Below the pieces are notes generated by a model, which worked only from the letters and a program-made list of their open reading frames with translations, was not told the origin of the DNA and searched no databases. DNA of 64,000 nucleotides. It comes from Euryarchaeota archaeon UBA86. GTDB lineage: Archaea; Thermoplasmatota; Poseidoniia; Poseidoniales; Thalassarchaeaceae. Below are positions 7,834 through 16,771 of the stretch, piece by piece; the stretch's first letter is position 1, and every line of letters begins with the position of its first letter. Location of the stretch: NCBI GenBank assembly GCA_002503055.1, contig DAQX01000029.1, positions 11,924 through 75,923 of the forward strand, read 5' to 3'. Both the position numbers and the translations under genes were made by a program.

Positions 7834-9906
7834 TTATCTTTCCGATGCGGCCTGATAAGCCCACAGAAATAGCAATGGAATCAACATTACAATAGCTGAC
7901 TGTAGTATGACAGAGGAATATGGCTCGAAAGTCTCGCCCGAGTATACTTTCAGGACAGCCCCACCATCACTTTCGACCTCAATCCAAGCCACTTCTTCAA
8001 GTAGAACTTGAGGCTCCATCTGGTTGACATCATCATCACGAGTAATCGCTATTGTCGAATTACTTTCTATCTCATGCAGGTATACATCATTTGTGCCGAC
8101 AATATTGTCTGTTGGGTCCCAGAATGCTATTTGCAGGAAAGCAACCCTATTGTCACCAATACTTGGGGAAGATGATTGCCATAGGGGATCAGACAACATC
8201 CTCTGTTCCCCTGTAAGAACATTGACCAGAACAGTTCGATTTACGGGACCAACATCGACTACCGCAACAAGCCATGATGATGACATATCGATGTCAATCA
8301 CAGTAGCATTGGAGTAATTCACAGGGATTCCTGATATCTGCTCTAGATACTCATCCTCGGCCACAGTAGCAGTAGCATTCAACTCAATTCCAATCTCAAT
8401 TCCTCCAGAAATGGATGTGAGATTAACTGCGGGTGCAGTTTGTGATGCACTTACCCAAGCCACTAGTGAACCAGATGCCTCTACTATGGAATAGGTACCA
8501 TTTTGTTGCCCCAGTAGAGTGTTGTTATTTCCAACATCCACGAACTGTATAGAAGACTCGTTCATAACGGCCAATACAACCATTCCAGCATCCTCTATGA
8601 TTGCAACATCTGAGATTATACCAGTATTTTCCAGATTTAGAAGGGCTGACGATTCAATTCGATTGTCCAAGTCGTAGAACTCTAGATTCTGCGAATCATA
8701 CAACACCATGTATTGGCCCGAGACGATTACCGATGGAGAAGATGCCCACTCGCTGCTGACAATCTCTATTTCTTCCTGAGAAGTCACATTCCATTGAGTG
8801 ATTTTGATTTCCGAAGTTATCGGATCTTCCTCGACAGATACTAACCATCCTTCCGAGCCGGCAGCAGCGGTTGGCCACTCGACTCCTTCCAGAGGAAAGT
8901 CCTGATGAGTAGCATCCCACAACAGTACTCCTCCTGTTGACATCACAACTGCTGCAATCATGATACTGGTTTGCTTTCTACTGGGCTCCCTTAGTGGCCT
9001 GAGATATTCTCTTGCACTAGCGGAGACTTGCTTAATCCATTTTTGAGGATCGGAAATAGCCCTAGCTAGCCTACGGCCAAAGAGCCGTTCATCAGCAACC
9101 CTCCAAATCGAGTCACTTGTTCTTGAAGTGATTTCTACGGCGATAATAGCGACTACCATTCCTCCGATTATGTCCACTACCCAATGTATTCCTAGATACA
9201 CTATACTGAGCGCAGTCAAGAGGATGAATCCCATCAGAAAGTTACGATACCTATGCCATCGTCCGTCTCCATCCCAGCGTTGCATAGTCAGCCAGATTGC
9301 AAATGGCAAACCGATGTGTAGACTAGGCATCCCATTGGTGAATGGATCAATTCTTGTGAACCAGTTGTTGATTTCAGGAGTCAGATCGTAGGCAATCGTC
9401 TGCATCTGTGGGATATGATTCCCAGTTACGCCGACATTAAAGAATAGATAGAATGGAATCGCTAGCACATATACCCAGAACATCGACAGAGAGATTCTGT
9501 CTGCCATATGCCTGTCATCGAAGTAAATCGGATACAGGAACGATGCGAAAGTAGCAGTCATGAATCCCATTACATAGAAGTGAGTCAGAACTTCATCCAG
9601 TAGAGGGCTTCTCAATGCTTCTTGTACCCAAAGTACGATATCACCCTCGATTGCGTATACATAGGGAGTCATGTCCAGTTGAGTATTTGCCATCAGAGCA
9701 CGATCCATCCCGTCTAGAATGTCCTTCCAAAGATAGACAGAGAAAACCACAATCATATGCGCCCAGTAACGCCTGAACATATCGATGAAACCGTCAGCAC
9801 TTAGCCTAGCATAGCTAGGTTTGAACAACGGCATCATGGCTATGCTGAGTACAATCGCACCTGTTATCCAAGTGATGTAGATACCAGTTCCCGCAGCCAT
9901 TCTCAA
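7834..9906 (-). CDS. AUR1-like PAP2 membrane enzyme with propeller-like exodomain
   Basis: Residues about 1-260 form a polytopic membrane domain of the PAP2/AUR1 type. It has NGMPSLHIGLP (C2-like) and YLGIHWVVDIIGG (C3-like, His-x3-Asp), with no canonical K-x6-RP C1 motif, as in inositol phosphorylceramide synthase-type members. A further helix at about 305-325 leads to about 340 extracellular residues of repeated beta strands with many Asn-x-Ser/Thr sequons, resembling a TolB/WD-type propeller. A final helix is followed by WAYQAASER. The known chemistry is phospho-head-group transfer or hydrolysis on lipids; the substrate here is unknown. A clear paralogue lies at 54553. Confidence 0.75.
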   Translation of the reverse strand: MRMAAGTGIYITWITGAIVLSIAMMPLFKPSYARLSADGFIDMFRRYWAHMIVVFSVYLWKDILDGMDRALMANTQLDMTPYVYAIEGDIVLWVQEALRSPLLDEVLTHFYVMGFMTATFASFLYPIYFDDRHMADRISLSMFWVYVLAIPFYLFFNVGVTGNHIPQMQTIAYDLTPEINNWFTRIDPFTNGMPSLHIGLPFAIWLTMQRWDGDGRWHRYRNFLMGFILLTALSIVYLGIHWVVDIIGGMVVAIIAVEITSRTSDSIWRVADERLFGRRLARAISDPQKWIKQVSASAREYLRPLREPSRKQTSIMIAAVVMSTGGVLLWDATHQDFPLEGVEWPTAAAGSEGWLVSVEEDPITSEIKITQWNVTSQEEIEIVSSEWASSPSVIVSGQYMVLYDSQNLEFYDLDNRIESSALLNLENTGIISDVAIIEDAGMVVLAVMNESSIQFVDVGNNNTLLGQQNGTYSIVEASGSLVAWVSASQTAPAVNLTSISGGIEIGIELNATATVAEDEYLEQISGIPVNYSNATVIDIDMSSSWLVAVVDVGPVNRTVLVNVLTGEQRMLSDPLWQSSSPSIGDNRVAFLQIAFWDPTDNIVGTNDVYLHEIESNSTIAITRDDDVNQMEPQVLLEEVAWIEVESDGGAVLKVYSGETFEPYSSVILQSAIVMLIPLLFLWAYQAASER

Positions 9907-9961
9907 TACCTCTCGAGCGGCAAATGCGCCATCAATTCGACCCTTCTATGGAGGTTGAGAG

Positions 9962-10975
9962 TCAAGTAATCCTCACAGATGAACCGGAACCCTCTCCTAG
10001 AGTTTCCAAAACATTCTCTACTATTCCATCGAAGGCCAATGCCGTATCTCCTTCAGGTTCAGCTACGATTCTGTGTACTCCATCATCACCGCCTCGCACG
10101 ATCCCCGGGTCGAATGGAAGTGAGCCGAGGAATGGCACCCCTAGATCCTCCGCAGCATGGGCACCTCCTCCAGACTTGAATACATCTAGAGTCATCGACC
10201 AAGTACCATCGTCATCGGTACTAGCAGAGATTGGAACACCCCCGGGTCCTATCACTGTGACCTCGTCCCCCGGGCTTGCTGTACCTCTTATTTTGTATCC
10301 ACTCATGTTTTCAACTACTCCTAGAACAGGCACAGATAGAGTCTTGGCAAAACTGATTGATTTGCGACTATCTAGCAGAGCGACCTCTTGAGGAGTGGTC
10401 ACAATTACCACGCCATCTATTCCTGGAAGATTTTGACTGACAGTTAGAGGCTCATCGCTAGTTCCAGGGGGAAAGTCGATGATTAGAGCATCCAACTCAC
10501 CCCATGCAACATCGCCGATAAACTGCTGAATTGCTCCGAGTTTTATTGGACCGCGCCAGATGACCGGCTTGTCAGGGTCCTCAAGCAGGAAAGCCATCGA
10601 GATGACCTTGACTCCGTGTGGTCCGATTGCAGGGAAAATCTGTCCCTCCTCCACATTCAGGTCAGACTCCTCTATTCCAAGCATCTTAGGGATATTTGGT
10701 CCGGTGATGTCGATGTCCATCAGCCCAACACTCATCCCTTTCCGAGCGAGCGAGAGTGCAAGGCCTGTAGCCACCGTTGACTTACCGACTCCGCCCTTGC
10801 CAGATAGAACCATGATCTTGTGCTTGATATCTTCATCCATCTTGGTTATTCGCAGTTTTCTCTGCATCTGCTGATATGCCTGCTCCATCTGTGCACGCTG
10901 CTCGGGAGAAGCATTCGGATCGGCCGGCACATCCACTTGCTCACCGGAATGGTGGCTAATAGGTGAATCCGCCAT
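9962..10975 (-). CDS. Mrp/NBP35-family P-loop ATPase lacking its Fe-S cysteines, with Ig-like insert
   Basis: This 337-aa protein has the Mrp ATPase core: deviant Walker [50 protein letters not shown] and the C-terminal [11 protein letters not shown]. Mrp/NBP35 proteins normally carry or insert Fe-S clusters through a CxxC after the NMSG motif. Here NMSG is followed by about 38 residues without cysteine (10184-10298) that read like a bacterial Ig-like strand set ([23 protein letters not shown]), then the core resumes at VFKSGGG. I find no cysteine anywhere in the protein. Fe-S carriage by the usual route is therefore doubtful, although the ATPase looks intact. Confidence 0.88.
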   Translation of the reverse strand: MADSPISHHSGEQVDVPADPNASPEQRAQMEQAYQQMQRKLRITKMDEDIKHKIMVLSGKGGVGKSTVATGLALSLARKGMSVGLMDIDITGPNIPKMLGIEESDLNVEEGQIFPAIGPHGVKVISMAFLLEDPDKPVIWRGPIKLGAIQQFIGDVAWGELDALIIDFPPGTSDEPLTVSQNLPGIDGVVIVTTPQEVALLDSRKSISFAKTLSVPVLGVVENMSGYKIRGTASPGDEVTVIGPGGVPISASTDDDGTWSMTLDVFKSGGGAHAAEDLGVPFLGSLPFDPGIVRGGDDGVHRIVAEPEGDTALAFDGIVENVLETLGEGSGSSVRIT

Positions 10976-11082
10976 GGCACTACGGCATGAGAGGGCTACT
11001 TCAATTCTGTTCAGCGAATCTTACTGAATATATGTTGAATATTGTGGATTGGTTCATTAGTCACCTAGCCTAGGCATTCTCG

Positions 11083-11442
11083 ATGCGGATACTATTCGTG
11101 TGTGTCGGGAATACTTGCCGCAGTCAGATGGCACAAGCTGCTGCCAGACACATGGGGCACGAGGCAGAGTCTGCTGGAACTCATCCAGGTGGAGCTATTG
11201 CAGCTAATGCAATCAAGGTCACATCCGATTTGGGAATAGGAATGGAAGGCCAGTACCCAAAGTCTGTTGACGAAATAGAAACAACTGGGTATGACCGAAT
11301 TATCAGCATGGGTTGTGGAGTAGAGTGCCCCGTGCTTCCTATTGATGAGGATTGGGGGTTAGATGACCCGGTAGGCAGAGGGGAGGAAATCTACCGTTCG
11401 ACTCTGAATGACATACTGAGCCGTATCGAAGCTCTTGCCTAG
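11083..11442 (+). CDS. Low-molecular-weight tyrosine phosphatase / ArsC-type arsenate reductase
   Basis: The 119-aa protein begins MRILFVCVGNTCRSQMAQ, the P-loop of the LMW-PTP fold with nucleophile Cys7 and Cys12. The acidic DWGLDDPVG segment holds the general acid. An MGCGVECPVLP segment supplies two further cysteines, as in thioredoxin-coupled arsenate reductases, so arsenate reduction by a cysteine relay is plausible; tyrosine phosphatase is the alternative. It starts 107 bp from the divergent Mrp-like gene; the AT-rich stretch around 11025-11045 could hold both promoters. tRNA-Gly follows 44 bp downstream. Confidence 0.83.
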   Translation: MRILFVCVGNTCRSQMAQAAARHMGHEAESAGTHPGGAIAANAIKVTSDLGIGMEGQYPKSVDEIETTGYDRIISMGCGVECPVLPIDEDWGLDDPVGRGEEIYRSTLNDILSRIEALA

Positions 11443-11486
11443 TGTACCGACGCTTAGAAAAGCGATTCTTGTTTCCCCGATTTCAC

Positions 11487-11558
11487 ACGAGTGTAGTGTA
11501 GTGGTTATCACCGGGCGTTGCCAACGCCTGAACCCGGGTTCAAATCCCGGCACTCGTA
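11487..11558 (+). tRNA. tRNA-Gly(GCC)
   Basis: A complete 72-nt cloverleaf. The acceptor ACGAGTG pairs fully with CACTCGT; the D arm is GTG/CAC; the anticodon stem GGGCG/CGCCT closes the loop TTGCCAA with anticodon GCC; the T stem is CCGGG/CCCGG with loop TTCAAAT; the discriminator is A. CCA follows directly in the genome at 11559-11561. No intron. It decodes GGC and GGU. Confidence 0.95.
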
Positions 11559-11591
11559 CCATGAATTGGCAGATGCGTATCTCTAAATGAT

Positions 11592-11870
11592 CTAATCAAT
11601 CTGATTTTCTCTTCTTAGTCTAGTCACTCCTACAATTAGAGATAGAATACAAACCAAAGCCGCCACATTTGCGGCAATTATCGAAATTGATCCGATTAGG
11701 ATTCCGTAGATTAGCCATAATACGAGAGCCGTAGAAACCAACCAGAAAGTGGGAAGTGAGATGCCCTCATGAAGTCCTTCTATCCACACCTCTCTCAACT
11801 GAGGAAGCCAAGCCATTACGCCTAATGTTCCAGCAATGATTCCAATCGATTCAATCAGAAAGGTCTGCAT
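11592..11870 (-). CDS. SemiSWEET-type PQ-loop transporter
   Basis: A small membrane protein of 92 aa with three hydrophobic helices and the PQ-loop motif MAWLPQLREVW, followed by LHEGISLPTFWLV and ALVLWLIYGI, the arrangement of SemiSWEET proteins. These act as homodimers for facilitated diffusion of sugars or related solutes. I chose ATG at 11870, which does not overlap the upstream dehydrogenase gene ending at 11878; ATGs at 11888 and 11921 would overlap it. It is the last gene of the minus-strand CoA-ester operon; the link to that pathway is unclear. Confidence 0.85.
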   Translation of the reverse strand: MQTFLIESIGIIAGTLGVMAWLPQLREVWIEGLHEGISLPTFWLVSTALVLWLIYGILIGSISIIAANVAALVCILSLIVGVTRLRRENQID

Positions 11871-11877
11871 GCTAACC

Positions 11878-12762
11878 TCAAAGATCATCTCGGTCCGATT
11901 TACCATCTGATGACCACTCATAGATTCCCTTGCCGACTTTCTTTCCTAGATTTCCAGTTTCGACCAAACGATCGAGCATAGGATGTGGCAAGTATCGATC
12001 ATCATCGAAAGCCTCGGCCAGATTGTTCAAAATATCGCGACGAACATCTAAACCAACTAAGTCGCTTAACTCAAGAGGTCCCATTGGATGCTTGTAGCCA
12101 AGTCGCATAGCAGTGTCAATGTCGCTAGCTGAGGCGACCCCATCTGCAAGCATCCTAATCGCCTCATTGCCCAGAACCACGCCCAATCTACTGGTAGCGA
12201 AACCCGGCACATCGCGAACAAGAATAGTTTCCTTTCCCATTGCAGAACCGATTGATTGCGCGACTTTGACAGTGTCATCCGAACACGATTCATGACGAAC
12301 TAACTCTATTAGACTCATCAACGGAACCGGATTGAAGAAATGCATCCCGATAATCCTCTCCGGACACCCAGTAACACTCGCAATGTCTCCAATTCGTAGG
12401 CCGGAGGTATTGGTTGCAATAATTGCGTGAGAAGGCGCCATCTCTTCGAGCTGACGAAAGATACTTTGCTTCAGTTCCATTATCTCGGGCACGGCCTCGA
12501 TTACGAGATCAGCACCAGATACTGCCGTGGACATATCATCGTGCGAACTAAGATTAGCCAACCACTCTGATTTCTGCTGCTCTGTGGTCTTACCGCGAAC
12601 GATCCCTTTGTTCCAGAAGGAACTAATCGAATCCATGCCCTTCTGAAGCCCCTCAGGAAATGCATCGTAGAGCCGGGTTTGCCAACCAGTCTGAGCACAA
12701 ACCTGAGCAATTCCGGAACCCATCGTCCCGGCGCCGATGACGGCGACGGTTCGGATACTCAT
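11878..12762 (-). CDS. 3-hydroxyacyl-CoA (3-hydroxybutyryl-CoA) dehydrogenase
   Basis: This 294-aa NAD-dependent enzyme oxidises 3-hydroxyacyl-CoA to 3-oxoacyl-CoA in beta-oxidation or in the lower phenylacetate route. The Rossmann motif is VIGAGTMGSGIAQ. NTSGLRIGDIA, GMHFFNPVPLM (catalytic His) and the C-terminal domain motifs RDVPGFATSRL and GYKHPMGPLELSD are intact. It is a stand-alone dehydrogenase not fused to a hydratase. It follows the 186-aa unknown gene by 4 bp and the BoxB/PaaA-like oxygenase upstream, so it probably serves the same aromatic or acyl-CoA pathway. Confidence 0.93.
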   Translation of the reverse strand: MSIRTVAVIGAGTMGSGIAQVCAQTGWQTRLYDAFPEGLQKGMDSISSFWNKGIVRGKTTEQQKSEWLANLSSHDDMSTAVSGADLVIEAVPEIMELKQSIFRQLEEMAPSHAIIATNTSGLRIGDIASVTGCPERIIGMHFFNPVPLMSLIELVRHESCSDDTVKVAQSIGSAMGKETILVRDVPGFATSRLGVVLGNEAIRMLADGVASASDIDTAMRLGYKHPMGPLELSDLVGLDVRRDILNNLAEAFDDDRYLPHPMLDRLVETGNLGKKVGKGIYEWSSDGKSDRDDL

Positions 12763-12766
12763 TGAC

Positions 12767-13327
12767 TCACTCCCGGCCGTATGCTGCTAGCGCTGCTTGA
12801 AACAGTCGCTGACGAGGCACATCATGCTCTAGGAAGCAGGTGAACGGAGCGACATCCTTGAGCAACTCAATTGCAGAAACATATGCTCCGTATACATACG
12901 GGTCAGCGGTTTCTGTGCTAGGGATATCTATTCCCAACTTGCTCAATCCTCTGAGTGTATCCTCGTCCCAGATAGCATATGTGTGACTTGTGAAATGTAA
13001 GTAGGCGGAAAGCCGGCGCATATCTGACCTAGCCTTCTCAGTAAAACTCTCGATTAGGAGGGTGTCAGGGTACCTGATAGCATAGAGGGCCAGCAAAACT
13101 TCCCTCTGAGTCTCCTCGCGCCAATCGCGCTTTGGCAAACCCATCCATGAGTCAATCATGTCAAGCATTTCCTGATTGTATGGTCTGCGAATTCTGTAGA
13201 GTAACTCCTCGTAACCATCAGCGTCCTGCTCGTCAGAATGGTGGTGCTCGTGGAAGTACTCGGTCAACTTGTCGAAGAATGGAGCGCAACGCTCCTTATC
13301 GAACATGGTCAAAGCGACATGCTGCAT
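12767..13327 (-). CDS. Unknown protein in diiron-oxygenase operon
   Basis: I do not recognise this 186-aa soluble, largely helical protein. It is rich in His, Asp and Glu near the N-terminus (EYFHEHHHSDEQD) and has no membrane segment or cofactor motif. It sits 15 bp downstream of the BoxB/PaaA-like oxygenase and 4 bp upstream of the dehydrogenase, so it is probably translated with them. A role as an accessory or structural subunit, comparable to non-catalytic PaaC in the phenylacetyl-CoA epoxidase, is a guess from position and composition only. Confidence 0.65.
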   Translation of the reverse strand: MQHVALTMFDKERCAPFFDKLTEYFHEHHHSDEQDADGYEELLYRIRRPYNQEMLDMIDSWMGLPKRDWREETQREVLLALYAIRYPDTLLIESFTEKARSDMRRLSAYLHFTSHTYAIWDEDTLRGLSKLGIDIPSTETADPYVYGAYVSAIELLKDVAPFTCFLEHDVPRQRLFQAALAAYGRE

Positions 13328-13342
13328 GTAAATCCCTCAGAA

Positions 13343-14485
13343 TCAGTTACCCTTCCACTCGCGATACTGAATCCACTCTTCTTTCATGTACTCATTGACC
13401 AGCCTATCCTCGTCTTCATCAGTAGGAAGTACCGACGAGAGATAGTTTTCCCAAGCATCATCATCACCATCGAAAATCTCTCCATGAACAGTATAGCGCT
13501 TACCAGCATACTTGCCGATGCCGCGCTTGAACTTGTCAGAAGGGATGTAGAGTTCAGGCTCACCTTCCTTTCTAGCCTTGCTAATTCTGCGCATCTCTTC
13601 ACGCAACTCTTGGAAGTATAGATCTCTGCTTGCTTCGTTCAAATGCTCTCTGTCTGCTGATTCCGAAGACTCCCTCTCATCATATCTGCCCTTAACTCCG
13701 TACACATATGCCCACTGAGCACTAGACGAGTCATCTGTTCCGAATAGGTCGAGTCCAGTGCTTACCCACTTGTTGACATACTTCTGAATCAGAGCACATG
13801 GAATGACTCCTTGCTTTACGATTCTTCGAAGACCATTTGCACCTGTTCCTAGGTGGAATGACTCCTCCTTGAGCATAGGGCCCATTGAGGCAGCGAGCGG
13901 CTTGAATGAAGAAGTACTGAGCATCTTCAGCTGGTACTTACCATCACGGTCGATGAAGTGAGTGAACATGAAGAAGTCAAGCCAATGATCAATTGGTTCG
14001 TTGAAAGAACCAAGGATTCGAGTCCCATCCTGAGCATTTCTCTCCAACAACTTAGCTGCTTCACGAACTCCCTGCTCACCAAAGAAGGTGCAAAGTAGGT
14101 AAGCCATCTGCCAGCCGTGGCGCTGCTCTTCACACATGATTCTGAGAGCGGACTTGCGATCATATTCCGTCGGTGCAGAAGCCAATAGGTGGTTCTGTTG
14201 TTCGACAGATGCGAACTCCGTATCTCCCTGAACACTTACCATATTGATGATTGCATCTCTGATGGTCTGCTGAGGAATCTGCATCCTCCTCTGCCACTTT
14301 GGTCTGCCTTCGAAATCTCCGAACTCGATAGTGTCTCCAGCGGTATCCCAGTCGAACTTGATATCGAACCTGTAGTCACCTAGCCAAGAAGGGTCAAACC
14401 CTATTCTAGTCTGCCACTCATTAAACTCTTCAATCCACACTTCGAAGTTCTGCGTGTAGTCTGCTACTATCTCTGCGTCTGCCAT
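13343..14485 (-). CDS. BoxB/PaaA-like diiron CoA-ester epoxidase
   Basis: This 380-aa protein resembles the ferritin-like oxygenases BoxB (benzoyl-CoA 2,3-epoxidase) and PaaA (phenylacetyl-CoA epoxidase). Iron-ligand helices are visible as FASVEQQNH, MCEEQRHGWQM and KEESFHLGTG, giving the paired E and ExxH motifs. It is shorter than BoxB and longer than PaaA, and has a charged C-terminal extension. Such enzymes epoxidise an aromatic CoA thioester with O2, needing an electron donor. Neighbours are a flavoprotein, a crotonase and a hydroxyacyl-CoA dehydrogenase, which fits ring opening followed by beta-oxidation. The substrate is not determined. Confidence 0.8.
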   Translation of the reverse strand: MADAEIVADYTQNFEVWIEEFNEWQTRIGFDPSWLGDYRFDIKFDWDTAGDTIEFGDFEGRPKWQRRMQIPQQTIRDAIINMVSVQGDTEFASVEQQNHLLASAPTEYDRKSALRIMCEEQRHGWQMAYLLCTFFGEQGVREAAKLLERNAQDGTRILGSFNEPIDHWLDFFMFTHFIDRDGKYQLKMLSTSSFKPLAASMGPMLKEESFHLGTGANGLRRIVKQGVIPCALIQKYVNKWVSTGLDLFGTDDSSSAQWAYVYGVKGRYDERESSESADREHLNEASRDLYFQELREEMRRISKARKEGEPELYIPSDKFKRGIGKYAGKRYTVHGEIFDGDDDAWENYLSSVLPTDEDEDRLVNEYMKEEWIQYREWKGN

Positions 14486-14553
14486 CGTTAATTGGCAGAG
14501 ATAACAGGTATATCAAACGCTGTATATGAAAGCGCACTCTACAGAGTGCGGTC

Positions 14554-15435
14554 TCAGTTACCATCGAATTCTGGAACTTCTCTGTTCACATATGCCGCAA
14601 TACCCTTCTTGGCATCCTCACTCTGGAACAAATCCGACTGCAACTCTCTTTCTAGGGCCAAATGGTACTCTAGTGGAATCTCCATCCCACTCTGCACACT
14701 TCGCTTTATGTTTCCAATGGCCTTACTCGCAGCGTAGGGTAGAGTGAACTGGCCAGCATAGTCAAGCACATCTTGTTGGAACTCATCCAAACTTCCAGCC
14801 CAAACATCGTGAACTAGATCCATTTCCTTGGCTTCCTCGTATGAGAACTTACGTCCTGTAACCATAATTTCCATCGCCTTTGCCTTGCCTACTAAGCGGG
14901 CAAGTCTAGCAGTACCTCCGGTTCCTGCAAGCACTCCTAGAGAGACTTCCGGTAGTCCGACTTGACCCGAGTCCTTGCGGCCGATACGAATGTCGGCGGA
15001 CATTGCAATCTCAAGTCCACCGCCGACAGCGTGACCGTTCAGTGCAGCGATAACAAGCTTGGGAGTCTGCTCTAATCTGCTCAGAGTTTCATTGGCGTGA
15101 AGACAGAAGAAATACTTGAATCCGGGACTAACTGAATCCAGCATGCTGATGCTGGCTCCTGCCGAGAAGAACTTCTCTCCGTATCCAGTTAGGAGGATTA
15201 CGGTTACATCATCGTCGAAGCGAGCCTTAAGCACAGCCTCATCGATATCTCTCATCATTGCGTGAGTATAGGTGTTCACCGGAGTCTTACCCTCAGTTAG
15301 CGGCTCGCCAGCGGAATCAGAGCACAGTTCGATTACTGCGATTCCGTTGTCAGTCACTCCGTAGTTCACAAGGTTGTTCTGCATTGGCTGCATTTCCGGC
15401 CAAGATGTCATACCCGGGCCACTCAGGGACGCCAT
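14554..15435 (-). CDS. Enoyl-CoA hydratase/isomerase of the CoA-ester operon
   Basis: A crotonase-superfamily protein of 293 aa. Oxyanion-hole motifs are FFSAGASISML and LNGHAVGGGLEIAMSAD, and GLPEVSLGVLAGTGGTARL follows. ATG at 15435 (MASLSGPG) avoids overlap with the upstream flavoprotein, which ends at 15465; the longer frame to 15561 runs into that gene and encodes an unlikely basic leader. Given the oxygenase just downstream, it may open or isomerise an epoxide or oxepin-type CoA ester (PaaG-like or BoxC-like role) rather than serve ordinary beta-oxidation; that is inference. Confidence 0.87.
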   Translation of the reverse strand: MASLSGPGMTSWPEMQPMQNNLVNYGVTDNGIAVIELCSDSAGEPLTEGKTPVNTYTHAMMRDIDEAVLKARFDDDVTVILLTGYGEKFFSAGASISMLDSVSPGFKYFFCLHANETLSRLEQTPKLVIAALNGHAVGGGLEIAMSADIRIGRKDSGQVGLPEVSLGVLAGTGGTARLARLVGKAKAMEIMVTGRKFSYEEAKEMDLVHDVWAGSLDEFQQDVLDYAGQFTLPYAASKAIGNIKRSVQSGMEIPLEYHLALERELQSDLFQSEDAKKGIAAYVNREVPEFDGN

Positions 15436-15464
15436 ATCAAACAAACGGAGACGAATGACGCCTT

Positions 15465-16694
15465 TCAGGCGTCGCCATCTCCGAAAGAGATTGATCCTCC
15501 GCCTTTGCGAATTGCCTCCCACTGTGAACCAATCTCCTCGGCTCGCGGACTCGGTTCCCACGAGTCGCGAGACAGAGAACTCCTGAACGGCATCCTTCGA
15601 ACCATCCTACCATCTTTCAGTTGCTTACGCCGCAGCATGCCTGCCCTAACAATGGGCCAGAGCATTAGTCGAAGTGGCCCAGGAGCATACAACCAGCGCA
15701 TGAAGACTAAACCGTCGCCTTTTCTGCGCTGGTTTCTCATCCAGTGATTAGCGACCAGTTTGAATCCCCTGTCTCCGACTCTGTTCATCAAGAAGCGATT
15801 GATGGCACTGGCTCGAACCAGAGGGACCAAGCGCTTTCGGACTTCAGCCTCGTAATCAGATTCTCCAAGTATTGCCTTAGCTGCAAAGACTCCGCTAGTG
15901 ATTGCATAGCGCATCCCGAATCCCCACATGAAGTCCTGTAGCCCACCTGCTTCACCAACATAGTATCGCCCCTCGTGGACATACCTGTCAGGTAGTGAAA
16001 AGTCGCCTTTACCACCAACTCTCTTGATGGGTCTACGATTGAGTTCGTAGTGCTGCTCATACCACGCAATCGTCTCGTTCAGATAGCGCGATGTACGCTT
16101 CTGTTTACGCCAAAGGCAGGTGCAGATTAGTCCAATGCCATCGATAATAATCAGGTAAGAGTAGGCACCAGGGGCGAGCTTGTCATTGAGTTGGAATGAA
16201 ACATGGTTAGGATGGTCAGTGTGAAAGATTTCACCGAAGGCAACCGCACTCGATTCCTTGGGCCCGGCTGCGACAATATGACAGTCTTCAGGAGGCCTCC
16301 GAGTACCATAGTGTATGGTGGCACCCGCAGCCGTTGCCATTCGCTTGAATCCCTGGTCAATGCAGTGCGAGTCAGTACCACGTTCGACCACTCTGAAGGC
16401 AACACCGTCAGTAATAGGGTTGGTAATTTCATCATCGGGATGAATCAGGTCAATGATATCGAAGTCGTTAGACTTGAACTCTTCAGGATCTAAACCCCAA
16501 TCACGCATTTCATCGAAGAAGTCCGACTCACTACTGGTCCAATTTTCGATACCTTGGAAATCCCCATCGAAACGAGCACCACTGTCATTTCTAATTTCAT
16601 GCACATGGACCTCCCTGCCTGCCTTAGCCAGATAGGTCGCTGCGGCCAGTCCAGAAAGTCCAGCGCCGAGAATGTGGACTGGCTCCTCACTCAT
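15465..16694 (-). CDS. FAD-dependent oxidoreductase, geranylgeranyl-reductase-like
   Basis: The 409-aa protein starts MSEEPVHILGAGLSGLAAA, a dinucleotide-binding GxGxxG motif, with the acidic HVHE strand end. The second FAD motif is YYVGEAGGLQDFMWGFGMRYA, close to the family form in which FAD is bound by GDAAG. The C-terminus is basic and Arg-rich (residues about 320-370), perhaps membrane-associated. Archaeal relatives reduce isoprenoid chains of membrane lipids; an alternative role is electron supply or oxidation in the CoA-ester operon it heads. ATG at 16694 fits the motif position; the GTG or ATG further upstream would invade the MoaE promoter. Confidence 0.78.
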   Translation of the reverse strand: MSEEPVHILGAGLSGLAAATYLAKAGREVHVHEIRNDSGARFDGDFQGIENWTSSESDFFDEMRDWGLDPEEFKSNDFDIIDLIHPDDEITNPITDGVAFRVVERGTDSHCIDQGFKRMATAAGATIHYGTRRPPEDCHIVAAGPKESSAVAFGEIFHTDHPNHVSFQLNDKLAPGAYSYLIIIDGIGLICTCLWRKQKRTSRYLNETIAWYEQHYELNRRPIKRVGGKGDFSLPDRYVHEGRYYVGEAGGLQDFMWGFGMRYAITSGVFAAKAILGESDYEAEVRKRLVPLVRASAINRFLMNRVGDRGFKLVANHWMRNQRRKGDGLVFMRWLYAPGPLRLMLWPIVRAGMLRRKQLKDGRMVRRMPFRSSLSRDSWEPSPRAEEIGSQWEAIRKGGGSISFGDGDA

Positions 16695-16771
16695 GCTACC
16701 GCGAACATTCACCCCTGCTTGAACGGTTGGGTCTTGCGTGGCGTTCAAGCGCGACACCCGCATGGCCAGTC

